Under the pieces are notes generated by a model. It did not search any database, was not told where the DNA came from, and saw only the letters and a list, made by a program, of their open reading frames with translations. Shown piece after piece: positions 45,101 to 52,408 of a DNA stretch of 64,000 bases. The DNA comes from Burkholderiales bacterium (lineage in GTDB: Bacteria > Pseudomonadota > Gammaproteobacteria > Burkholderiales > Nitrosomonadaceae). Location: the NCBI GenBank assembly GCA_024235755.1, contig JACKLV010000003.1, positions 186,001 through 250,000 on the forward strand, read 5' to 3'. The first letter of the stretch is position 1. The number at the start of each line of letters is the position of its first letter. A program made the translations under genes and the position numbers.

Positions 45101-45334
45101 AATGATTTTTTCCACCATTTTCCAGGTTATAGGCTCGATATACGTTGCATCAGCCATTTCCGGATCAGTCATAATCGTCGCCGGATTGGAATTTACCAGA
45201 ATGATGCGATAACCTTCCTCACGCAATGCCTTGCACGCCTGCACACCGGAATAGTCGAATTCGCATGCCTGACCGATAATAATCGGCCCGGCACCGATAA
45301 TAAGAATGGATTGAATGTCGGTACGTTTAGGCAT
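42137..45334 (-). CDS. carB: Carbamoyl-phosphate synthase large subunit
   Basis: Makes carbamoyl phosphate for pyrimidine and arginine synthesis. The 1065-residue protein shows the internal duplication of two ATP-grasp halves: the first with PSFTMGGSGGGIAYN and ENLDPMGIHTGDS, the second with PSYVLGGRAMEIV and EQAGVHSGDSAC. The C-terminal MGS-like allosteric domain (from about residue 930) follows. The N-terminus PKRTDIQSILIIGAGPIIIG is typical. It is 48 bp downstream of carA. Confidence 0.98.
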   Translation of the reverse strand: MPKRTDIQSILIIGAGPIIIGQACEFDYSGVQACKALREEGYRIILVNSNPATIMTDPEMADATYIEPITWKMVEKIIDVERPDALLPTMGGQTALNCALDLVKHGVLEKYHVELIGASREAIDKAEDREKFKQAMTRIGLDSARSAVAHSMEEAMQVQAMMGYPVIIRPSFTMGGSGGGIAYNREEFIDICERGLDASPTKELLIEESVIGWKEFEMEVVRDKQDNCIIICSIENLDPMGIHTGDSITVAPAQTLTDKEYQLMRDASIAVLREIGVETGGSNVQFAINPDDGRMLVIEMNPRVSRSSALASKATGFPIAKIAAKLAVGYTLNELGNDITGGTTPASFEPTIDYVVTKVPRFAFEKFPQANDRLTTQMKSVGEVMAIGRTFQESLQKALRGLETGVDGLDEKTDNLEKIRSELANPGADRIWYIADAFRCGVTLQEIFNLTRIDPWFLVQIEDLVRQEQALSKKRLETLDEPMLRRYKRSGFSDRRLAKLLHTDQTAVRIYRHQFNLRPVYKRVDTCAAEFATSTAYMYSTYEEECEASPTDKKKIMVLGGGPNRIGQGIEFDYCCVHAALALREDGYETIMVNCNPETVSTDYDTSDRLYFEPLTLEDVLEIVAVEKPHGVIVHYGGQTPLKLARDLEANGVPIIGTSPDMIDCAEDRERFQKMLQDLGLKQPPNRTARNPEAALVAAEEIGYPLVVRPSYVLGGRAMEIVHEQRDLERYMREAVKVSNDSPVLLDRFLTNAAEVDIDVIHDGETVLIGGIMEHIEQAGVHSGDSACSLPPFSLQPEMQSELKRQTAAMARALKVVGLMNVQFAIQDGNVYVLEVNPRASRTVPFVSKATGMPLAKISARCMAGRTLKQQGFIKEMTPSFYSVKEAVFPFIKLPGVDTILGPEMKSTGEVMGVGDTFAEAFVKSQLASDIRLPKSGRVFISVRQSDKFHAIEIAHDLAELGFKLYATRGTAATLAEAGLEVVAVNKVAEGRPHIVDMIKNGEISLIINTVKNKSSAIRDSYSIRHAALQARVTYYTTLAGARAACVGMINMQELKAYNLQRLHA

Positions 45335-45382
45335 GATCAGTAAAAAATTTAATTTTTATTATTATACGAATGCTGAACTGTA

Positions 45383-46525
45383 TTAATGTCTGGAACCGTG
45401 CATCATTTCAATAAAACGATCAAAAAGATAATCAGCATCATGCGGTCCAGGACTCGCTTCAGGGTGACCCTGAAAGCAGAAAGCAGGCTTGTCGAGCAGC
45501 TCGAATCCCTGGAGACTGCCATCAAATAGTGAAACATGTGTTACCCGAACAGTATCGGGCAATGAATCGGCGTCTACGGCGAAGCCATGATTCTGACTGG
45601 TTATGAAAACTTTCCGGTTGTTTATATCCTGCACCGGATGATTAGCACCATGATGTCCGAATTTCATTTTAACGGTACAGGCCCCGCTTGCCAGTGCCAG
45701 TAGCTGATGCCCAAGACAAATACCAAAAATCGGAATCTTTTTATCGAGTAAAGTGCGTGTAGCCGAAATGGCGTAATCGCAAGGTTCCGGATCTCCAGGA
45801 CCATTCGATAAAAACACACCATCGGGTTTCAGCGCCAATATTGTTTCAGCCGATGTCTGCGCCGGCATGACGGTTATCTTACAACCACGCTGCGCCAATT
45901 TACGCAAAATAGTACGTTTAATGCCAAAATCAATTGCCACAACATGGAAATCTGTATTAGTTTGCGTTTGACAGCCAGACTCCAGCGACCATTCACCTTC
46001 ACTCCAGGTATAGGGTTGCTGACAAGACACAACCTTAGCCAGATCCATTCCAGCCAAACCCGGGAACGCACGCGCATAAGCAACTGCTTGGTCTTTATTA
46101 ATCTGCCCCGCCATGATACATCCCGACTGCGCGCCTTTTTCGCGCAATATACGCGTCAACTTCCGTGTGTCGATATCGGCAATTGCAATGACTTGCTGCT
46201 CAGCAAGAAAATCCGTTAATGATTTTTCACAACGCCAGTTACTGGCAAGCAGCGGCAAATCGCGAATCACTAGCCCGGCAGCATGAACCTTATCGACATG
46301 GCCCGACTCAAAATCTTGTGAATTGGTGCCCGTGTTACCAATATGCGGATAAGTCAGTGTAATGATCTGTCGGCAGTAAGAAGGATCCGTTAATATTTCC
46401 TGATAACCTGTCATAGCCGTATTAAAAGCGACTTCTCCCGACGTGATGCCCTCAATGCCAATAGAAACGCCATGAAAAACTGTTCCATCTGCAAGTGCAA
46501 GAATGGCGGACGGACGTTGTGACAC
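45383..46525 (-). CDS. carA: Carbamoyl-phosphate synthase small subunit
   Basis: Glutaminase subunit that supplies ammonia to CarB (380 residues). The class I amidotransferase nucleophile is in FGICLGHQLLALA, with His and Glu in FQGHPEASPGPHD. The N-terminal domain includes FNTAMTGYQEILTDPSY. It is divergent from the Mut7-C gene; their starts are about 150 bp apart and the promoters of both must lie there. Confidence 0.98.
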   Translation of the reverse strand: MSQRPSAILALADGTVFHGVSIGIEGITSGEVAFNTAMTGYQEILTDPSYCRQIITLTYPHIGNTGTNSQDFESGHVDKVHAAGLVIRDLPLLASNWRCEKSLTDFLAEQQVIAIADIDTRKLTRILREKGAQSGCIMAGQINKDQAVAYARAFPGLAGMDLAKVVSCQQPYTWSEGEWSLESGCQTQTNTDFHVVAIDFGIKRTILRKLAQRGCKITVMPAQTSAETILALKPDGVFLSNGPGDPEPCDYAISATRTLLDKKIPIFGICLGHQLLALASGACTVKMKFGHHGANHPVQDINNRKVFITSQNHGFAVDADSLPDTVRVTHVSLFDGSLQGFELLDKPAFCFQGHPEASPGPHDADYLFDRFIEMMHGSRH

Positions 46526-46676
46526 TGAGAACTCCTCGGGTTTTGACTTGATCGGGAAACTAGGGCAGAAAATACTGATATGCTCTGCTTTTGAGAATGA
46601 AATTATACGTGAAAAAATTTACAGTTTCTATGTAAATACAAGATTACCAACATCTAAACGAAATAATACTTACGCT

Positions 46677-47477
46677 ATGAAACAGGTCCGCCTGCATTTC
46701 TATGCTGAACTCAATGATTTTCTTGCACCGGCCGAACGAAACAACACGATTCAGTTTTGTTTTAACCGTAAGGCATCAATCAAAGATGTTATCGAATCTT
46801 GTAATGTTCCACATACCGAAATCGACCTGATTATCGTCAATGATGTATCAGTAAACTTTAACTATAACGTCTTGCAAGGTGACAACATACACGTTCATCC
46901 GGTCTATCCAGCAGCCCGATCAAGTAATCCTGCAGCGCTACTGCACCTGACCCCCGCGATAGCGGATAATCCTGAGTTCATAGTCGACGTTAACTTGGGA
47001 AGACTGGCACGCTATCTAAGATTGCTCGGGCTTGACTGTCTCTACAGCAATCATTTTGACGATGCCACCATCGCGGAAATTTCCAGCACCTCCCGGCGTA
47101 TCATTCTCACCCGAGATCGCAAATTGCTGCAACGTAAAATTATTCGCTACGGCTATTTCGTCCGTGCTGAAGCACCTAAATCTCAGGTTAAGGAAGTTTT
47201 AATCAAATTCAATTTGCATTCTGCATTAAAACCGCTGACACGCTGCACGTTTTGCAATGAAAAACTGGTGCATACTGATAAACGGTTTATTACGCATCGT
47301 TTGAAACCGCTGACAAAAAAATACTATGACAAATTTCTAACCTGTCCTGATTGTGGACAGATCTATTGGCAAGGCAGTCATAATGCCCGCATTAAACAAA
47401 TAATAAAGGAGTTTTCCGGAAATCAAATCCAAACAACTCACAAACTGCTCAGCGCGATGCCTGAAAAAGACAGATAA
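46677..47477 (+). CDS. Mut7-C family putative RNase with N-terminal ubiquitin-like domain
   Basis: Two domains are readable. Residues 1 to about 80 resemble the Mut7-C ubiquitin-like (beta-grasp) domain (LHFYAELNDFLAPAERN...). Residues about 97-245 are a Mut7-C/DUF82 PIN-like domain: FIVDVNLGRLARYLRLLGLD, DDATIAEI, RIILTRDR with conserved acidic residues, and a zinc-ribbon pair CTFC...CPDCGQIYW. The longer frame to 46503 would overlap carA; ATG 46677 places the start exactly at the ubiquitin-like domain and gives 266 residues. RNase activity is suggested by the fold, and the substrate is unknown. Confidence 0.85.
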   Translation: MKQVRLHFYAELNDFLAPAERNNTIQFCFNRKASIKDVIESCNVPHTEIDLIIVNDVSVNFNYNVLQGDNIHVHPVYPAARSSNPAALLHLTPAIADNPEFIVDVNLGRLARYLRLLGLDCLYSNHFDDATIAEISSTSRRIILTRDRKLLQRKIIRYGYFVRAEAPKSQVKEVLIKFNLHSALKPLTRCTFCNEKLVHTDKRFITHRLKPLTKKYYDKFLTCPDCGQIYWQGSHNARIKQIIKEFSGNQIQTTHKLLSAMPEKDR

Positions 47478-47495
47478 ACTGATCACGCATAAACG

Positions 47496-48866
47496 TTATG
47501 AATCAGGTCCATGCAACATTGTTTCGGATTGCGACGCTTTAATTTCATTTTCCAGCGCCTCGATCTGTGATTCCAATCCTGCAAACATACCCTTGATCTC
47601 TTGCGGTTGATCCTCAGACTGCATTGTGAGCAAAGCAATTTTGCTTTCAAGTGTCTTGATACGCGCCTGCATCATTTCGATTTCCCGTTCACTTTCCGGA
47701 CCAGCCATATGCATAAACTCAACGCTGTCTTCATACGGTTCGCGCGTTGTGCCGGTTATTTTAATAATTAAGCCAGCCACAAGGCCGCCGACAATTGCAA
47801 TCCCTAGGGTAATTCCTACACCGGTTAACTGCGCAGTGGCAATACCGGGCACAACTAACAATGCACTGAATCCACCCAGCAGCCCCGGTAAACCATGCAG
47901 ATTATGCACGCCACAAGTATCCAATAGCTTGAATTTATTTTCCAATGCAGGCAACAAGAAAACATAGCCCAGAACCGAAATGGCACCAGCCAGCAAACCA
48001 ATACCAAATGCACCTGCCGGTGACACAACATCGCAAACAGACCCTATGCCAACACCTCCAGCCAATGCAGCATTAGCCATATCAACCATTGATGCTTTCC
48101 CGCCATTCAATCTGCAACTCAGAAAATAAGTCGCAATCGTTGCGCCAGAAAGCGCCAGCAATGTATTGGCCACCGTTTGCGGCATATTCTCCAAAGGCAC
48201 GAGTGCAGTGGCAAAACTGGGCCAGAATAACCATAACACCATCGAACCGATCATGGCAAAACGGTCTGAAGTATGATCAGATTCAACCTTTTTACCGCGT
48301 TGGTATGCCGTTGTCAGTACTATCGACATTGCCAGACCAAAATAGGCGCCAAATGCATGAATCACAACTGAACCTGCCGTATCCTGAAACCCCGTCGTCA
48401 AACCAAACGCATCATCTAAGACAATCCACTCATTCAACAAATAAAGCGGCACCACAAACAACGCCAGCAACGCATATTGGAAAACTCGCAGGCGGCCAAG
48501 TACCGCACCCATTGTAATCAATGCCGTTGCAACCGCCAACTCTGCAAACAAGATAGCGTCGAGTGTATGCGGATTTAGAGAATGTCCGAAAACACCGTTG
48601 GCACGTAACAAAATGTAAAGCGGCAATCCAACGGCAACAACCAGATATGTTCCTGTAACTGCGCCAAAACCATAACGACGAACAAAAACCATCAAAAAAC
48701 CAAAGCCGATTAACAACATCGCCAGTATATGAATAATGTAATTATACTGTGCAACAGTTCGCGCCTCGTTCCCAATTGTCCCGTTTCCCGCACAAACCCA
48801 ACCGCCAGAGCCCAGGAGGAGCAAACCGAATAACCCCGACAGTATCCAATGAATATGCATTTTCAT
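47496..48866 (-). CDS. rh50: Rh-type ammonia channel (Rh50) with C-terminal coiled coil
   Basis: Inner-membrane channel conducting ammonia, the energy substrate of this lineage. It is Rh-type rather than Amt-type: the Rh signature DTAGSVVIHAFGAYFGL is present, and the pore His pair is in VVIHAFGAY and CGVHNLHGLPG. About 11-12 membrane helices span residues 5-372, with a possible cleaved N-terminal segment (GGWVCAG). The final ~80 residues are hydrophilic and heptad-like from about 391 to 445 (IEMMQARIKTLESKIALL), a predicted cytoplasmic coiled coil. AAGGA precedes the ATG. The gene converges on the Mut7-C gene 18 bp away. Confidence 0.93.
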   Translation of the reverse strand: MKMHIHWILSGLFGLLLLGSGGWVCAGNGTIGNEARTVAQYNYIIHILAMLLIGFGFLMVFVRRYGFGAVTGTYLVVAVGLPLYILLRANGVFGHSLNPHTLDAILFAELAVATALITMGAVLGRLRVFQYALLALFVVPLYLLNEWIVLDDAFGLTTGFQDTAGSVVIHAFGAYFGLAMSIVLTTAYQRGKKVESDHTSDRFAMIGSMVLWLFWPSFATALVPLENMPQTVANTLLALSGATIATYFLSCRLNGGKASMVDMANAALAGGVGIGSVCDVVSPAGAFGIGLLAGAISVLGYVFLLPALENKFKLLDTCGVHNLHGLPGLLGGFSALLVVPGIATAQLTGVGITLGIAIVGGLVAGLIIKITGTTREPYEDSVEFMHMAGPESEREIEMMQARIKTLESKIALLTMQSEDQPQEIKGMFAGLESQIEALENEIKASQSETMLHGPDS

Positions 48867-48900
48867 ATGATTTGTCCTTATATAATGAATTTCGTTTTAC

Positions 48901-48949
48901 ATTATTCTGTAGAATATTTTCTGAAGACAATTACACTTTATTAAAGTGT
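48901..48949 (-). promoter_or_regulatory. rh50 promoter and upstream inverted repeat
   Basis: On the minus strand TTGTCT (48925-48930) and AATAAT (48901-48906) are 18 bp apart, giving a leader of about 28 nt. Directly upstream, ACACTTT-n3-AAAGTGT (48933-48949) is a perfect inverted repeat placed where an activator would bind. The regulator is not identified. Confidence 0.5.
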
Positions 48950-49163
48950 GAACGTTAATCACACCAAACACAACAGCAAGTTATTTCAAATAATTGGATA
49001 TGAAAAGGCAAAAATAAATAGGGACCGCAATTAACCAAGACTATATAAATTTTGTCCGAATATGCTTGATAGGGAAATCGAGAAAGGCGAAACTAAACGA
49101 AGGCGTACATTCAATCAGATACATTTACTAATTTAGGGCAGGATCAGCTAACAGATGAAGGTT

Positions 49164-49221
49164 GATCAGGTTGTTTCACAGCTCGGGACAAGCAGCGCAC
49201 AACCTGATCCTATTTCTTTTT
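49164..49221 (+). terminator. Orphan plus-strand terminator; possible small RNA 3' end
   Basis: GATCAGGTTGT (49164-49174) and ACAACCTGATC (49199-49209) form a perfect 11-bp stem with a 24-nt loop, followed by CTATTTCTTTTTAT. No plus-strand gene lies upstream: the previous one ends at 47477, and rh50 is on the other strand. It may end a small RNA transcribed from within 48950-49160. On the minus strand it is not followed by a T-run. Confidence 0.55.
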
Positions 49222-49255
49222 ATCACTTATTTTCCTAATAAAAAACAATAATAAG

Positions 49256-49438
49256 TTAATACATCTCTTTCATTTCGAATTGAATATCAGATTCATCAAA
49301 ATAATCGAGATCATCCAATCCATTTTCAGCAAATTCCATTTCTTCAATGATTCTCACAACATAGCTGTCCGAAATCATATCTTCCATCAACTCTTCAGAA
49401 TCATCAAAATCGTCTACTTCTTCAAAAGAATTTTCCAT
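49256..49438 (-). CDS. Very acidic 60-aa protein, function unknown
   Basis: Not recognised. A 60-residue frame starts at an ATG with GGAGGAC at an ideal distance, which is the main support for translation. The protein has 24 Asp/Glu against two basic residues, no Cys, no signal peptide and no membrane segment. Such composition suits a DNA mimic, a metal or cation binder, or an intrinsically disordered regulator, but none of these can be chosen. It stands alone between the orphan terminator and a 591-bp gap. Confidence 0.6.
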   Translation of the reverse strand: MENSFEEVDDFDDSEELMEDMISDSYVVRIIEEMEFAENGLDDLDYFDESDIQFEMKEMY

Positions 49439-50029
49439 TTTGCAGTCCTCCGTCTTTCGTTAACAAGAAATCTTATTAGACATCATGTAGCCTACCAATA
49501 AAAGCAAAGACAGTTAGTGATTTATCCCACAATTTACTCTTTAAAAAAACAGGCTTGCACACTATTTAACGGAAAAAATTACAAAACAATTCAGATTGTT
49601 GTACAAAAACCAACATTTCTCTGAATTTTAAGGGGTATCGATGGCATCAAACCTGCTGGCTAACCAACCTGAGATACCCTCGAAACCGGCAACAATTCCT
49701 ATCACATTCAAACATCGTAAAAACACGCTCGATAATTAAACTGTAATTCTGCTCAACTGGTAACAGTTTGATATTGGTGCCGAGTAATAGTGAATGCTGA
49801 TTGGAAAACTTTAATCACCTCCGAAACAAGATGCAAAAAAGTCTTCTCAAGTTCCGAAACAAATTGTCGTTAAGCCGTAAAGACTACGAGATATGAAAAT
49901 AGTCGATTTTGGGTTACGGACAAAAGATACCTTTCTGGTAAATCATTCAGAAATTTGAGAAAGAAAATCCACACTTTCTGACAAGATATCCGTGAATATA
50001 TAAAGAAAACTTAATTAATATAATAGCTT
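49439..50029. other. AT-rich intergenic region upstream of the LuxR-type gene
   Basis: A 591-bp stretch without a supported gene. It contains an inverted repeat GGGTATC/GATACCC (49633-49639 and 49673-49679), enclosing about 33 nt, and long A/T-rich sequence before the ATG at 50030. No confident promoter pair or ribosome binding site was seen. Confidence 0.5.
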
Positions 50030-50731
50030 ATGTCTATTTTACTTGCCAGTTCAAATTCACCGCTTGTTACGCACTGGGAAAAAAGTATTTTTGGCTTATC
50101 ATTAACATCTATAGTCAATAATCCCAAACACTTCAGAGACCGACTTATCAGGACAAATCCAGACTTACTATTATTAGATTATACTTTTCTGAAACAAGAC
50201 CTTCAAAAAGAAATTCTGAATGTAACCAGCTCAAATCCAAAGCTTAAAATCATTATCTTTGCCCCTGAAATTGATGATAGTGAAGAATGGGCATTATTCA
50301 AAAGTGGAGCCCGAGGCTGTTGTCACTACGACATGGATTCCGAGCAAATAGCCTATGCTGTCAAAGCTGTTCAAAAGGGAGAATTATGGATACGTCGCTC
50401 ATTAACCAGTTATATGTTGCAAGAACTGGTCGAAGTTACATTGGAAAAAGACAGAATTGAAACTGCTATTCATGATCTTTTGACAAACCTAACCAAGCGG
50501 GAATATGAAATTGCCACACTGGTAGGACGAGGTGAAAGCAACAAAAGAATTGCAAATAGGCTTGATATCACTGAGCGCACCGTTAAAGCGCATTTAACTG
50601 AAATATTCCGCAAGCTTCAAATCACGGATCGTATTAAGCTCGCACTAATGATGAAAGATACTGTATCCTCACTTAAACCACTACATGTAAATTATCATAC
50701 ATTACACCACGATCCAACTTTTTTTGCTTAA
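50030..50731 (+). CDS. LuxR-family regulator with a degenerate receiver domain
   Basis: The C-terminal ~65 residues are a clear LuxR/NarL-type helix-turn-helix (LTKREYEIATLVGRGESNKRIA...TERTVKAHLTEIFRKLQI). Residues 1-120 have receiver-like folding and an Asp at the phosphorylation position (DLLLLDYTFL, residue about 51). However, the acidic pair expected after strand 1 is replaced (ILLASSNSP) and the conserved Lys near GARGCCHYD is missing, so normal Mg-dependent phosphorylation is doubtful. No sensor kinase is adjacent and no strong RBS precedes the ATG. It is likely a DNA-binding transcription factor with unknown targets. Confidence 0.8.
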   Translation: MSILLASSNSPLVTHWEKSIFGLSLTSIVNNPKHFRDRLIRTNPDLLLLDYTFLKQDLQKEILNVTSSNPKLKIIIFAPEIDDSEEWALFKSGARGCCHYDMDSEQIAYAVKAVQKGELWIRRSLTSYMLQELVEVTLEKDRIETAIHDLLTNLTKREYEIATLVGRGESNKRIANRLDITERTVKAHLTEIFRKLQITDRIKLALMMKDTVSSLKPLHVNYHTLHHDPTFFA

Positions 50732-51001
50732 GCAATCGACCTCATATTCTCCAGTTTGGATTGAAATTTGGTCTGATATTGTCACGCTAACGCATCAATT
50801 CTTCTCTAAATATTGACCATTTTTTCTACTTCGAGCATCAGCGTTTGCTCAGTCAGTAGTCGCAAATTAGCACAGCCGTTAGCTTAGTCTAACTGTCAGC
50901 AATCCAATATGTGATTCCAACTTTTCAATTACCCGAGCTTTTGTAGTAGCGTATCAATTTCCTAAATTGGCAGATCGTTTTCTTGTCACAGGTTATCAAT
51001 A

Positions 51002-51415
51002 TTAACCGCCTAAAGCAGGATGTTCGCAGGCAATTTTCCATTCGGTTTTTTCTATACTGCCGGGTTCGACTTTTACCCATTCTTGCGGCTGACTGTACGA
51101 GCGAATGAGCTCTCCATCACCCATGTTCCAACTATATAACTTGTAGGCGAGTTCTTTGACATGCTTGCTCCGGCACTCATACTTTTTCCGGACTTCTTTT
51201 GATAAAAAGTAAACACCGGTGTCTTCTTGTTCAAGCACATAGTCAATCAGCGTCCACATTTTGGCTTCGCTGCCGACTTTGCTGAGGGTTTGTAAATCGG
51301 CGAATACCGTGTAACCGCCTTTGTCGTCGCGCTTGTCCACCTGAATCCACTCGGCCATAATACCGGTGCTAAAGCACAGCAACAGAACGGTCAATAGCAA
51401 TTTTTTCATTGTCAT
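51002..51415 (-). CDS. Secreted protein resembling the surface-adhesin E family
   Basis: A 137-residue protein with a signal peptide (MKKLLLTVLLLCFSTGIMA) and a compact domain starting EWIQVDKRDDKGGYTVFADLQTLSK, then MWTLIDYV and a paired-Cys arrangement (ECRSKHVKEL... and IACEHPA). This pattern is seen in the surface-adhesin protein E-like domain of many betaproteobacteria; the true function in this group is unknown. The ATG for MKKLLL may be two codons inside the frame. It appears monocistronic. Confidence 0.75.
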   Translation of the reverse strand: MTMKKLLLTVLLLCFSTGIMAEWIQVDKRDDKGGYTVFADLQTLSKVGSEAKMWTLIDYVLEQEDTGVYFLSKEVRKKYECRSKHVKELAYKLYSWNMGDGELIRSYSQPQEWVKVEPGSIEKTEWKIACEHPALGG

Positions 51416-51648
51416 GCGTCCTATACGTTTATAAATGATGCTCGATAGCGCTTGAAAAAGATTATTTCATAAAAAATCGAACGTGCGAAATGTTGCGTGC
51501 TGTATGCAACAATGTCGATATCGGTTTAAATACTATGCTTTGGCACCCTCCACATCTTTCTGCTTAAAACTCCCTCAAGGAGTTAATATTTTACAAACGA
51601 CATTGAAAACAGAGTTTTTCAATACTATCGGCCAAAACCGGCTAGTCA

Positions 51649-51969
51649 CTACTTTGAATAAATTTCCAAAATTCTGGCCAAATAATGAGAGTAGGCCACA
51701 TGTTGGACATGATGCATGGGCTGCCTTAGTCTTTCCACATCGGTCACAATGTAACCGGGTGTAATGTCATTGCTCATTTTGTGATTGACCAGACACTTAA
51801 CTGCATAAGCAGAAATATCCAGACTTTCGGCAACAGTTACAAACGTCCGGCGCAGGTCATGAATTGTGAACGAAACACCGGATTCTTTGATGATTTTGGC
51901 AAGCTGCTTGCGCTGTTCAGAGATATAGCCGGTTCCGTTGGCTCTCTGAAATACATACCATCTCGCCAC
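51649..51969 (-). pseudogene. Truncated phage/island-type tyrosine integrase
   Basis: Only the C-terminal ~100 residues of an integrase remain. Catalytic-domain motifs are IHDLRRTFVT (His-x-x-Arg), LVNHKMSNDIT (second His region) and GYIV (Tyr). The N-terminal arm-binding and core-binding domains and the first catalytic Arg are absent. The frame begins abruptly where a sirtuin-like remnant on the other strand begins, so a rearrangement or deletion has joined two broken genes. It cannot be active alone. Confidence 0.8.
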
Positions 51970-51979
51970 TGCACAATCT

Positions 51980-52198
51980 TATGCACAAAGCAACGGTGTT
52001 TTAGTCGTCAATTCATCATTTATGGTGTACTCCAGTTTTCGCTTCTGCAAACTGGCGAAACAGGATGGTAAACCGCTCATGATCATTAACCTTGGGAAAA
52101 CCCTTGCGGATGCTATTGTTGATTACAAGATTGCACGAGACTGCCAACCCATTTTATCAGATTTAGTCAATAATTTGGCACCTCATCTCATTGCTTAA
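51980..52198 (+). pseudogene. Sir2-family deacetylase, C-terminal remnant
   Basis: The plus-strand frame from about 51980 to TAA at 52196-52198 reads GVLVVNSSFMVYSSFRFC, then GKPLMIINLGKT, then DYKIARDCQPILSDLV. This closely follows the last ~70 residues of sirtuin NAD-dependent deacetylases (LVVGSSLMVYSG..., then IINLG.T.AD). The Gly of the normal VVGSSL NAD-binding motif is Asn here. The NAD-binding N-terminus and zinc site are missing, and upstream bases belong to the integrase remnant. The 58-codon piece after ATG 52022 has no clear RBS, so it is most likely dead. Confidence 0.75.
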
Positions 52199-52408
52199 AT
52201 GCTGTCTTGTTACAAAGGATAAAAACTCTCAGCTGAGCTACCCTCTACTCTAAGTTGAAGGGTTCATAGAATAAAATTACGCATTTATACAATTCGGATC
52301 ATATTGTCTAAGCTAATCTCAGGTGTCGACTCGAATTCGAAAAAAAGACCCACAGTAGCAGTGCTTCCGTTGTATCGAAGTGCTTTCTTAGCTTTCGGTG
52401 TTGCTAGA
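52199..52408. other. Non-coding gap after the pseudogene pair
   Basis: No coding frame, tRNA or hairpin terminator was recognised in this stretch, which separates the rearranged region from the next minus-strand gene. Confidence 0.4.

Noticed and set aside
44573..45343. 256-codon plus-strand open frame
   Set aside because: Lies entirely antisense to carB, has no RBS or family motif and is His/Arg-rich as expected of a shadow frame.
47496..48866. Annotation as AmtB-type ammonium transporter
   Set aside because: The DTAGSVVIHAFGAYFG signature and overall pattern are Rh-type; the Amt signature motifs are not present.
49632..49679. GGGGTATC ... CTGAGATACCC resembling the 5' half of a TPP riboswitch
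   Set aside because: The downstream half (the CTGATCTGGATAAT-type segment and its pairing arm) is missing and the next gene is a LuxR-type regulator, not thiamine metabolism. Probably a chance stem.
51613..51650. Sequence TTTTTCAATACTATCGGCC as a possible insertion-sequence end near the integrase remnant
   Set aside because: No partner inverted repeat, target duplication or transposase fragment was found; it remains only a vague resemblance.
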